From NCBI RefSeq assembly GCF_003269295.1, contig NZ_QLTT01000006.1, positions 526,309-590,308 on the forward strand: a stretch of 64,000 bases of DNA. Direction: 5' to 3'. The translations under genes were made by a program, and so were the position numbers. The DNA comes from Lentzea atacamensis (lineage in GTDB: Bacteria > Actinomycetota > Actinomycetes > Mycobacteriales > Pseudonocardiaceae). Below, one piece after another: positions 42,569-50,147 of this stretch. The notes under the pieces are model-generated. The model made no database searches, was not told the DNA's origin, and worked only from the letters and a program-made list of their open reading frames with translations. Position 1 is the stretch's first letter, and each line of letters begins with the position of its first letter.

Positions 42569-43997
42569 CCTGCTGGCCGTAGCGGGCGCCCTGGCGCACA
42601 GTCACCGTGCCGTCCGCCGCGACCTCGCAGGGGTTGTCGGCCGTGCACTGCTCACCGTTGTCGTTGCCGGTGCTGTGCACGCCGACGACCGTGACGCCGT
42701 CGCGCAGCACCAACGGCGAGCCCGAACCGCCGTGCGACGGCTTGCACGCGGGGTCGTAGCGGTAGGCGTTGTCCTGCGTGTAGCCCTCTTCGCGCAGATG
42801 CGGGACGACGGCTTCGATCGTGCACTTGAAGCGGTTGCCGTTGCCCGACGAGATGATGTCGACCTTCTCGCCAGGACGCGCCGACCGGTCCGCGAGCCTG
42901 AAGATCTTCACGCCCTTCGCGTACAGCTGGGCGTAGGTCTGGTCGAGCCGGTACAGCGCGGTGTCGGTGCCGGACATGGTCGCGCGGACGAGGGTGGTCG
43001 TCTTCGCCTTGGCCTGGATGTAGCCCTGGCGGTCGCCGATGGTCACCGGGATCTCGATCGCGACGTCCTTCAGCGTCTGATCTGGAGCCGGGCGTTCCGG
43101 GACGCAGTGGCCGTTGGTCAGCAGGAGCGCCGGGTCGCCGAGCCTCGTGTGATCGGTCCTGACCACGGACGCGGAGCAGAAACCGGCCAGCGACGCGGCG
43201 CCTTCGAGGTTCGGCACCGGGGTGTCGGGCGGGTTGACCCTGCCGGTGACGACGTCGTCGATCCAGCCCTTGAAGTGGTGGACATCGGTGTACATGACCG
43301 GCCGGTCGTCACCGCCCGACCCGCTCACCAGCCCGGCGATCACCCAGCGGTCGCCGTCGCGGACGAGTGCGGGGCCACCGGAGTCCATGTTCGTGGCGGC
43401 GACACTGCCGTCCAGCGCTCCGATGCAGAGCTCACGATCGACGTGCATGCCGTCGCAGGCCTGCGCGGGCTGGATCACGGTGTCCGCCTCACGCAGCTTC
43501 TTCGGGTAGCACTCGGGCGCGCGGCGGTCGCACGTCATGCCCCAGCCGAGGATCCGCGTCGGCGTGCCTTCCGCCGGCCTGGCAGAAGGCAGCGTGACGG
43601 GCGCGGTCTTCGCGGGCTTCTTCAGCTTCAGCAACCCGATGTCGCCGTCCTGGACCGGGTACTGCGCGTAGGTGATGAACCGCTCGACCTCGATCACCTC
43701 GCCGCCGCTGCCCGCGTCCGTCGTGCCGAGCCGGACCGTCCAGTCCTTCGGCCTGCCGACCTGGGCGAGGCTGGGGTTGTTCCTGGTGCAGTGCCCCGCG
43801 GTGACGGCCCAGCTCGGCGCGACGAGGGTGACGCCGCAGGTGTGGCCGTCCTCGCGCGGCGAGTCGGGCCGCTGCAGCGAGCCGGAGAACGGGTAGGGCG
43901 CTGTGGCTTCGACCCCGCCGCGAATGGCGGACGCAGGGGTGACGGTGGTGATCATCGCGATGGCCGCGATGCTCATCGTCAGTAGCACTCTTCGCAT
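42486..43997 (-). CDS. Secreted serine protease with two trypsin-like domains
   Basis: A 503-residue exported protein; signal peptide 'IAAIAMITTVTPASA'. Domain 1 (residues ~28-270) has His 'WAVTAGHCTRNN', Asp 'VQDGDIGLLKLKK' and Ser 'NMDSGGPALV' (Met replaces the first Gly of GDSGGP). Domain 2 (~280-490) has His 'LLLTNGHCVPE', Asp 'SGTDTALYRLD' and Ser 'HGGSGSPLVLRDG' (GDSGG changed to GGSGS). Both triads are complete. ATG 43997 chosen for the signal peptide; no good SD. Degradation of extracellular protein is likely. A following two-component system is divergent and 130 bp away. Confidence 0.83.
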   Translation of the reverse strand: MRRVLLTMSIAAIAMITTVTPASAIRGGVEATAPYPFSGSLQRPDSPREDGHTCGVTLVAPSWAVTAGHCTRNNPSLAQVGRPKDWTVRLGTTDAGSGGEVIEVERFITYAQYPVQDGDIGLLKLKKPAKTAPVTLPSARPAEGTPTRILGWGMTCDRRAPECYPKKLREADTVIQPAQACDGMHVDRELCIGALDGSVAATNMDSGGPALVRDGDRWVIAGLVSGSGGDDRPVMYTDVHHFKGWIDDVVTGRVNPPDTPVPNLEGAASLAGFCSASVVRTDHTRLGDPALLLTNGHCVPERPAPDQTLKDVAIEIPVTIGDRQGYIQAKAKTTTLVRATMSGTDTALYRLDQTYAQLYAKGVKIFRLADRSARPGEKVDIISSGNGNRFKCTIEAVVPHLREEGYTQDNAYRYDPACKPSHGGSGSPLVLRDGVTVVGVHSTGNDNGEQCTADNPCEVAADGTVTVRQGARYGQQVKHLVACARTQKPGRPQPREEAPRGCA

Positions 43998-44126
43998 GCC
44001 ACAGAGGGTTTCGGTCCCGTGTGCGCGCTGGGTGATGGCTGGGCAACAACTGCGCACGGACGTCCGTTACGCAACGATGACGCGGCAAGGACGTCCTCAT
44101 GAGACCCGCCGGGAAAGCTGGAGGTC

Positions 44127-44807
44127 ATGCCGCGCGTACTGCTGATCGAGGACGACGAGGCGGTCCGGGAGGGCCTGTCGCTCGCCCTGACCTACCAGGG
44201 ACACACCGTGGACGCGGTGCGCACGGGCGAGGAGGGTCTCGAACTGCTGATGAGCGTCGCACCCGACGTCGTGGTGCTCGATCTGATGCTGCCCGGCGTG
44301 GACGGGTTCGAGGTGTGCCGGCGTATCCGCGCGTCCGGCGATCTGCCGATCATCATGCTGACCGCGCGCAACGACGACATCGACGTGGTGGCTGGTCTTG
44401 AGGCCGGCGCCGACGACTACGTGGCCAAGCCCGCGCAGGCACGCGTGCTGGAGGCCCGGATCCGCGCCGTGCTGCGGCGGTCGTCCGTGACGGCACCCGA
44501 GGTCGTGGCCGAACGCCACGGCGACCTGACGATCGACCGCGAAGGGCTCGTGGTGACGCGGCTCGGCCGGCCGGTGTCGCTGGCGCCGACGGAGCTGCGG
44601 TTGCTGCTGGAGCTGTCGTCGTCGCCGGGCCGGGTGATGTCGCGGCAGCAGCTGCTGGAGTCGGTGTGGGACCAGGGTTACCTCGGCGACTCGCGGCTGG
44701 TCGACGCGTGCGTGCAGCGGCTGCGGTCGAAGATCGAGGACGACCCGGCGGCGCCGCTCTACGTCCAGACCGTGCGTGGCTTCGGCTACCGCTTCGGGCC
44801 GCTGTGA
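44127..44807 (+). CDS. OmpR-family response regulator (CseB-like)
   Basis: A 226-residue protein. Receiver domain with acidic pair 'IEDDEAV', phospho-Asp in 'VVVLDLMLPGVDGFEV', Thr 'IIMLTARND' and Lys 'YVAKPAQARVLEAR' (the usual KPF is KPA here). DNA-binding winged helix 'VSLAPTELRLLLELSSSPGR' and 'RLVDACVQRLRSKIEDD'. SD GGAGG lies before ATG 44127. It forms an operon with the histidine kinase (GTGA overlap) and the lipoprotein. The gene set resembles the CseBC cell-envelope stress system, without sigE. Confidence 0.9.
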   Translation: MPRVLLIEDDEAVREGLSLALTYQGHTVDAVRTGEEGLELLMSVAPDVVVLDLMLPGVDGFEVCRRIRASGDLPIIMLTARNDDIDVVAGLEAGADDYVAKPAQARVLEARIRAVLRRSSVTAPEVVAERHGDLTIDREGLVVTRLGRPVSLAPTELRLLLELSSSPGRVMSRQQLLESVWDQGYLGDSRLVDACVQRLRSKIEDDPAAPLYVQTVRGFGYRFGPL

Positions 44808-46177
44808 CGCTGCGTCTGCGGCTGCTGCTCGCTTTCGCCTTCCTGAGCGTCGTGACCGCGGTGGCGGTGGCGGGCGCCGGCTACGTGCGGGCGCGCGACG
44901 CGATCGTGCAGCGCGCCCAGGACAACGCGGTCATCGAGACCACGACCCGGATCGAGCAGCTGTACCCGCTGCCCGCCCGGCCACCTGACGCTCTGGCGCT
45001 GGAACGCATCGCCGGGAAGGTCTCCGGGCGTGAGGGGTCGGCCCTCGCTCGAGCCAACGGTGTCTCCGCGGGCTCGATGGACTCTTCGGTGATCACCCCC
45101 GAACTGCGGTCCCTGGTGTCGGCCGGGCGGGTGGGCTGGCAACGGGTGCCGTACGCGGGCGGCGTGTGGCTCGTGGTGGGCATGCAGATGCGGGTCTCCG
45201 GCGGTGGGTCGTCCGGTATCGAGGTGTACGTGCTGCGGCCGTTCACCTCTGAGATCCAGGTCGTCGACGAACTCGCGCGCAACGCGTGGCTGATCGGCGG
45301 CGCGGGGCTGGTGCTGGCGCTGGCGATGGGGTTCCTGGCGGCACGCGGGGTGCTGCGGCCGGTCAGGGACCTGCGGATGGCGGCATGGCGGCTCGGTCAG
45401 GGCGACCTGACCGCGCGGGTGCCGGTGCGGGGAAGGGACGAGCTGGCGTCGGTGGCCACGACGTTCAACAGCACGGCCGCCTCGCTGGAACACCACGTCG
45501 GTGAGCTGCGGCGGATGGAGGCCGACGCGCGGCGGTTCGTGGCCGACGTGTCGCACGAGCTGCGCACGCCGCTGGCCGCGATGACCGCGGTGACCGACGT
45601 GCTGGACGCCGAGACGGCCGCACTGCCCGGCGTCGCGGGCCAGGCGGCCCGGCTGGTGAACCGCGAGACGCAGAACCTCACCCGGCTGGTCAACGACCTG
45701 ATCGAGGTGACGCGGTTCGACTCGGGGACGGCGGCGCTGGCGCTGGACGACGTCGACGTGGCCGAGGTGGTGTCGCGGACGCTGCGGATGCGCGGGTTCG
45801 AGGTGACGGCGACGCTGCCTTCCGGGGTGCGGGCGCGGCTGGATCCGCGCCGGCTGGACGTGATCGTGGCGAACCTGGTCGGAAACGCCCTGCGGCACGG
45901 AGCGCCGCCGGTGTCGGTGCGGCTGTCGGTGGTGGAGTCGTCGCTGGTGATCGAGGTCGCGGACTCCGGGCCGGGGCTGCCGGAGGACGTGCTGCCGCAC
46001 GTGTTCGCGCGGTTCTACAAGGCCGATTCGGCGCGCGGGCGGTCGGAGGGGTCCGGGCTCGGGCTGGCGATCGCGTGGGAGAACGCGCGGCTGCACGGCG
46101 GCACGCTGATCGCGGCGAACCGGCCTGGTGGCGGCGCGTTGTTCACGCTGCGGGTGCCGCTGGAGGGTGAGCGGTGA
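44804..46177 (+). CDS. Sensor histidine kinase (CseC-like)
   Basis: A 457-residue membrane kinase. Helix 1 'LLLAFAFLSVVTAVAVAGAG' (~5-25), an extracytoplasmic loop of ~120 residues, helix 2 'WLIGGAGLVLALAMGFLAA', HAMP, then the H-box 'FVADVSHELRTPLAAMTAVT' (phospho-His), N-box 'NLVGNALRHGAPPV', G1 'VADSGPGLPEDV' and G2 'GSGLGLAIAW'. GTG 44804 overlaps the regulator stop. The extracellular loop is the presumed sensor for envelope or cell-surface stress. Confidence 0.9.
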   Translation: MTLRLRLLLAFAFLSVVTAVAVAGAGYVRARDAIVQRAQDNAVIETTTRIEQLYPLPARPPDALALERIAGKVSGREGSALARANGVSAGSMDSSVITPELRSLVSAGRVGWQRVPYAGGVWLVVGMQMRVSGGGSSGIEVYVLRPFTSEIQVVDELARNAWLIGGAGLVLALAMGFLAARGVLRPVRDLRMAAWRLGQGDLTARVPVRGRDELASVATTFNSTAASLEHHVGELRRMEADARRFVADVSHELRTPLAAMTAVTDVLDAETAALPGVAGQAARLVNRETQNLTRLVNDLIEVTRFDSGTAALALDDVDVAEVVSRTLRMRGFEVTATLPSGVRARLDPRRLDVIVANLVGNALRHGAPPVSVRLSVVESSLVIEVADSGPGLPEDVLPHVFARFYKADSARGRSEGSGLGLAIAWENARLHGGTLIAANRPGGGALFTLRVPLEGER

Positions 46178-46683
46178 GGACGAAAGATGTCGGTGCTGCC
46201 TGGGAGAATGAAAACAGGGGGACCCCCTGGAGGGGACCCCTGCGTCAGCTTGCGGTCGCCGTTCTCCTCGTCGTCTCCGGCTGCGGCATCCGGCCGACCG
46301 ACCCGATCCCCGGCCTCGAAGCGCCGAGCGGTCCCGTCGAGAACATCTCGCCCGCGCTCTACTGGGTGGCCGCGGGCAAGGTCGTCGCGGTCAACCGCCC
46401 GCAGGGCAGCCTGAGCGGGTACGACGTCGTCGCCCTGCTCGCCCAGGGACCCACCAACGCCGAGCAGAGCCTCGGCCTCAGCACCGAGGTCCCGTTCGAC
46501 GCCGCACCCGCGACGGTCGACCGCGTGGCCGGCGGCCTCGACGTCAACCTGTCCACCGACGTCTCGCTGCTCAGCAGGACCGCGGTCCAGCAGATCGTGT
46601 GCACGTTGCTCGGCATCCAGGCCGTCGGCACCGTGAACCTGCGGGGTGGCGGCCATTCGCTGGAGTCCCAGAAGTGCGCTTGA
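46174..46683 (+). CDS. Lipoprotein coupled to the two-component system (CseA/GerMN-like)
   Basis: A 169-residue product, if translation begins at GTG 46174 (GTGA overlap with the kinase stop). The first 25 residues are charged, then 'LRQLAVAVLLVVSGC' gives a lipobox. The outer part has 'GKVVAVNRPQGSLSGYDVVA' and 'LLAQGPTNAEQSLGLSTEVP', resembling the GerMN/sporulation-type domain, and one C-terminal Cys pair. A palindrome pair (46215-46241) lies between the GTG and the signal sequence, so a later start cannot be excluded. In Streptomyces CseA dampens CseBC signalling; the same is plausible. Confidence 0.7.
   Translation: MRTKDVGAAWENENRGTPWRGPLRQLAVAVLLVVSGCGIRPTDPIPGLEAPSGPVENISPALYWVAAGKVVAVNRPQGSLSGYDVVALLAQGPTNAEQSLGLSTEVPFDAAPATVDRVAGGLDVNLSTDVSLLSRTAVQQIVCTLLGIQAVGTVNLRGGGHSLESQKCA
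46215..46241 (+). repeat. Nested GC palindromes inside the lipoprotein gene start
   Basis: CAGGGGGACCCCCTG (46215-46229) and AGGGGACCCCT (46231-46241) are two adjacent self-complementary repeats. Each could fold as a strong hairpin in the mRNA, or be a protein site. They lie between the annotated start and the signal peptide. Confidence 0.5.
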
Positions 46684-46692
46684 ATCGGCGTC

Positions 46693-47655
46693 GTGCACGT
46701 CTACTCCATACCGCTGCGCTCCCGGTTCCGCGGCATCACGCAGCGCACGGGTCTGCTGTTCGAGGGACCGGCCGGGTGGGGCGAGTTCTGCCCGTTCGAG
46801 GAGTACGACGACGACGAGTCCATGCCGTGGCTGGCCTGCGCTCTCGAAGCCGCGAACGAGGGCTGGCCGGCGCCGGTTCGCGACCGCGTCCCGGTCAACT
46901 GCACGGTGCCGGTCGTCAGCCCCGGGAAGGCGCACGAGATCGTCAGCAGGTCGGGTTGCTCGACCGCCAAGGTCAAGGTCGCCGAGTCCACGCTCGCGGA
47001 CGACTGCGCACGGCTTGAGGCGGTGCGGGATGCGCTCGGGCCGAGTGGGTTCGTGCGGGTCGACGCCAACATGATGTGGGACGTCGACACGGCCGTCGCC
47101 GCGATCAAAGCCATGGACAAGGCCGCGGGCGGGCTCCAGTACGTGGAACAGCCGTGTCGCACGCTGGAGGAACTGGCTGCGGTCCGCCGGAAGGTGGGTG
47201 TGCCGATCGCCGCGGACGAGTCGATCCGCAAGGCCGAGGATCCGCTCAAGGTGGCCGTGTCCGGTGCCGCGGACATCGCGGTGATCAAGGTGACGCCACT
47301 CGGCGGCGTCCGGAAGGCACTCGAGGTCGCCGAGGCGTGCGGGCTGCCGTGCGTGGTGTCGTCGGCACTGGAGACGTCGGTCGGGATGGCGGCCGGGATC
47401 GCGTTGGCGGCGGCACTCCCGGAGCTCGACCACGCGTGCGGCCTCGCGACGCTGTCGTTGTTCGAGGGCGACGTCACGAGTGACTCGCTCGTGCCGGTCG
47501 ACGGGTATCTGCCGGTGCTCACGAAGGCCCCCGTGCCCGACCGGGTCGCGGAGTTCGAGACCGCCGACAAAACCTGGACCGAGCGTTACGAGCGGGTGCT
47601 GGCCAAGCTCACGGCTTCCCCCTCGTCAAGCCCTGACCGTTCGCTCCCAGGCTGA
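46693..47655 (+). CDS. menC: o-succinylbenzoate synthase MenC
   Basis: A 320-residue enolase-superfamily enzyme of menaquinone synthesis that dehydrates SHCHC to o-succinylbenzoate. Catalytic and metal residues are all present: 'TAKVKVAEST' (KxK, Lys pair), 'FVRVDANMMWDVDTAV' (Asp), 'LQYVEQPCRTLEEL' (Glu), 'IAADESIRKAED' (Asp) and 'IAVIKVTPLGGVRK' (final Lys). GTG 46693 follows the lipoprotein stop by 9 nt. The enzyme may also fit N-acylamino-acid racemase, but the short length and actinobacterial form favour MenC. Its end overlaps the convergent CapA gene by 47 bases. Confidence 0.87.
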   Translation: MHVYSIPLRSRFRGITQRTGLLFEGPAGWGEFCPFEEYDDDESMPWLACALEAANEGWPAPVRDRVPVNCTVPVVSPGKAHEIVSRSGCSTAKVKVAESTLADDCARLEAVRDALGPSGFVRVDANMMWDVDTAVAAIKAMDKAAGGLQYVEQPCRTLEELAAVRRKVGVPIAADESIRKAEDPLKVAVSGAADIAVIKVTPLGGVRKALEVAEACGLPCVVSSALETSVGMAAGIALAAALPELDHACGLATLSLFEGDVTSDSLVPVDGYLPVLTKAPVPDRVAEFETADKTWTERYERVLAKLTASPSSSPDRSLPG

Positions 47656-48724
47656 ACACGATGCCCTCGGTCCGGGTGATCGCCTGAGTCCGTCGCTCGG
47701 TGGCAGGCACCCGAGTCAGATCCACCAGCCGGATCGGCGGCCCCAGCTCGACCAGCGTCGGCGTGTAGGAGGCCTCGACCACGTTCCACCCCTCAGGCCC
47801 CTGCTCGAACTTGAACCGCGCGATCACCCCTTCCTCGGTGACGCCACGCGGCTCGGCGTGCCGGGCCACCTCGTTCCCGAGCCCGTACGCGACCCACTTC
47901 TTGCCGATCTTCTCGAACGGCTGCACCACGTGGACGTGCGTGCCGATGATCAGGTCCAGCGCCGGGTCAGCGAGCAGCTGGCGAGCGAGCGCCTTCTGCT
48001 CCTCTGTCGCCGCGTGCTGGTACTCGTTGCCCCACTGCACCGACAGGACGACGACCTCGGCGCCCGCCTCACGCGCCTTGCGGGCGTCGGCCAGGATCTT
48101 CTGAGCGTTGATCTGGTTCGCGCGCCACGGCTGGGGCAGCGGGATGCCGTTGAAGCCGTAGGTGAACGACAGCTGGGCCACCTTCACCCCGCCCGCGTCG
48201 AGGATCAGCGGCGCGGCGGCTTCCTCAGGCGTGCGGAACGAGCCGGTGTGCTTCAGGCCGACGGCGTCCATCGCGTCCAGCGTCGTCTGGATCGCCGAGA
48301 CACCGCGGTCGAGCGTGTGGTTCGAGGCGGTGGAGCACGAGTCGTAACCCACGTCGACCAGGCCTTTCGCCACCTCGGGCGGCGCGAGGAACGAGGGATA
48401 GCCGAAGAACGGCCCCTCCTTCTTCCCCAGCGGCACCTCGAGGTGGCACAGCGACAGGTCGGCCTTCAGCGTGTCCTTGATGCCCGAGAACAACGGCAGG
48501 AAGTCGCGTCCTGCCGCACCGCCGTCGGCCACTGCCTGGTCGGTCAGCGCCGGGTGGATCAGGATGTCGCCGCCCGCGGTCAGCGTGAACGACCGCGGCG
48601 GTGGCGGGCCGGACGAGGTCGGCGAGGAGGGCGTGAGCGGTGCGGAGGTGATGACCACCGGCGAGCCCGTGCACGCGGACAGCGCGAAACCGGTGGCCAG
48701 CGCCAAGGCCGGCCACCGGACCAC
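47609..48724 (-). CDS. CapA-family (poly-gamma-glutamate-type) metallophosphatase-fold lipoprotein
   Basis: A 371-residue lipoprotein, lipobox 'LSAC' at ~15-18, followed by a Pro/Ser/Thr linker. Fold landmarks: 'FTLTAGGDILIHPALTDQAV' (GGD metal ligand), 'LSLCHLEVPLGKK' (Asn of CapA families replaced by His), 'STASNHTLDRGVSAI', 'VVLSVQWGNEYQHAATEEQK' (His-type), and 'IIGTHVHVVQPFE' (GTHxH). CapA enzymes act on cell-surface polymers, mostly poly-gamma-glutamate. GTG 48724 begins 5 nt after the CoxG gene, so it is the last gene of the CO-dehydrogenase-like operon. That link is unexplained. Confidence 0.8.
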   Translation of the reverse strand: MVRWPALALATGFALSACTGSPVVITSAPLTPSSPTSSGPPPPRSFTLTAGGDILIHPALTDQAVADGGAAGRDFLPLFSGIKDTLKADLSLCHLEVPLGKKEGPFFGYPSFLAPPEVAKGLVDVGYDSCSTASNHTLDRGVSAIQTTLDAMDAVGLKHTGSFRTPEEAAAPLILDAGGVKVAQLSFTYGFNGIPLPQPWRANQINAQKILADARKAREAGAEVVVLSVQWGNEYQHAATEEQKALARQLLADPALDLIIGTHVHVVQPFEKIGKKWVAYGLGNEVARHAEPRGVTEEGVIARFKFEQGPEGWNVVEASYTPTLVELGPPIRLVDLTRVPATERRTQAITRTEGIVFSLGANGQGLTRGKP

Positions 48725-48729
48725 ACGCC

Positions 48730-49326
48730 TCAGCGCTGCCGCCTGCGTCGCAGGACCACGAACAGCACGACCGCCAGCACGGCGGCCGCGACGGGCAGCA
48801 CGCGCTTCAGTACCGGTACGCCTGCGGTGTCGATCAGGTCGATCGGCTCGTCGGGGACCACTCGGAGATGCTGCTGTTGCGCCACCTCGTCAGGATCCAC
48901 TGAACCCAGCGTGCTCGCCAGGCATTCCGCGAACTGGTCGACGAGCTTGCCGCTGACCTCGGAAATCAGGCCGCGACCGAGTTGGGCGGGACGGCCGGTG
49001 ACGGCCAGCTCGGTTTCGATCTCGACCGATTCGCCGACCTGGAACGTCACCACGGCGGAGGCGGTGCCGTTGCCGCGGGTGTCCTTGCCCGCGGCTTTCA
49101 GAACGGCGCGGCGCAGCACCGGGTCGATCTCCACGAACTCGCCGCTGCCCCGGTACAGCAGCTGCACCGGGCCGAGCCTGACCTTCACCTCCCCGCTGAA
49201 CGTCTTGCCGTCGACCGAGGTCAGCGAGGCGCCCGGCAAGCACGGGGCCACGCGTTCCGGGTCGATCAACGCCTCCCAGACCTCCTCGGCCGGGGCAGGC
49301 GACACGAACGAGTGCGTCAGCTTCAT
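48730..49326 (-). CDS. CoxG-like SRPBCC protein with C-terminal membrane anchor
   Basis: A 198-residue protein of the SRPBCC/CoxG family (CO dehydrogenase subunit G): 'MKLTHSFVSPAPAEEVWEAL' to 'DPERVAPCLPGASLTSVDGK', 'GEVKVRLGPVQLLYRGSGEF' and 'EVSGKLVDQFAECLASTLG'. The last 30 residues form a helix 'VLPVAAAVLAVVLFVVL' then RRRRQR, a tail anchor facing the cytoplasm. CoxG links the enzyme to the respiratory membrane. ATG 49326 overlaps the FAD subunit's stop (ATGA). Confidence 0.88.
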   Translation of the reverse strand: MKLTHSFVSPAPAEEVWEALIDPERVAPCLPGASLTSVDGKTFSGEVKVRLGPVQLLYRGSGEFVEIDPVLRRAVLKAAGKDTRGNGTASAVVTFQVGESVEIETELAVTGRPAQLGRGLISEVSGKLVDQFAECLASTLGSVDPDEVAQQQHLRVVPDEPIDLIDTAGVPVLKRVLPVAAAVLAVVLFVVLRRRRQR

Positions 49327-50147
49327 CCCGCTACCGCCGCCGTCAGCGCACGCCCGGTCAGCACCCGAGCCAGGTTGTCCTTGTAACCGTCGCCCGCCGA
49401 CGCCCGCAGAGCCGCCTCCGCGATCGCCTCGGCGGTGGCCGGCTGGCCGACCAGGGCGGATTCCACGTCGACAGCACGCACCGGTCCGGCACCGACGTTC
49501 GTCAGGCCGACCCGAGCGGCGGCAATCGTGCCGCCGCGCACCTGCACCGCCGCCGCGACAGCGACGATCGACCACGCCTGCGCCACCCGGTTGAGCTTCT
49601 CGTAGTGCGCGCCCCAGCCCGGGTACTTCGGCACCCGGACGTCGGTCAGGATCTCGCCGGGAGCCACCGCCGTCTCGAAGTAGCCTGCGAAGAACTCGGA
49701 GGCGGGCACCTCACGACGGCCGTCCGGACCGGCGATGATCATCACCGCGTCCAGGGCAAGGGCAGGTGCGAGCAGGTCACCCGCCGGGTCCGCGTGGCAC
49801 AGCGAGCCGCCGAACGTGCCGCGGTGACGGACCTGCGGATCGGCGACCGTGTCCGTGGCCAGCTTCAGGAGCAACGCGTGGTCGTGGATCAGGTGGTCGC
49901 GCTGCACCTCGTAGTGCGTGGTCATGGCACCGATGAGCAACGAGTCGCCGGCGTCGTGCACGCCCGTCAGCTCGGTCAGCCCGCTGATGTCGATCAGCGC
50001 CGTGGGCGCCGCCAGCCGCATGCGCAGCACCGGCACGAGCGACTGCCCGCCCGCGATGATCTTGGCGTCCTCACCCTCCTCGGCAAGCATCCGCACCGCT
50101 TCATCCACAGTGGACGGACAGAGGTACTTGAACTCCGCCGGGATCAT
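49323..50147 (-). CDS. FAD-binding medium subunit of CO-dehydrogenase-like molybdoenzyme (CoxM type)
   Basis: A 274-residue flavoprotein. It begins 'MIPAEFKYLCPSTVDEAVRM' and contains the FAD-binding turns 'AKIIAGGQSLVPVLRMRLA' (AGGQS motif) and 'VRHRGTFGGSLCHADPAGDL' (TxGGxxxxADP). It carries electrons from the iron-sulfur subunit to FAD and on to the quinone pool. ATG 50147 has SD GGGAGG and overlaps the large subunit stop (ATGA). Confidence 0.92.
   Translation of the reverse strand: MIPAEFKYLCPSTVDEAVRMLAEEGEDAKIIAGGQSLVPVLRMRLAAPTALIDISGLTELTGVHDAGDSLLIGAMTTHYEVQRDHLIHDHALLLKLATDTVADPQVRHRGTFGGSLCHADPAGDLLAPALALDAVMIIAGPDGRREVPASEFFAGYFETAVAPGEILTDVRVPKYPGWGAHYEKLNRVAQAWSIVAVAAAVQVRGGTIAAARVGLTNVGAGPVRAVDVESALVGQPATAEAIAEAALRASAGDGYKDNLARVLTGRALTAAVAG

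Noticed and set aside
47480..49594. 704-codon plus-strand open frame
   Set aside because: Antisense to the CapA and CoxG genes, which have clear motifs and coupled starts.
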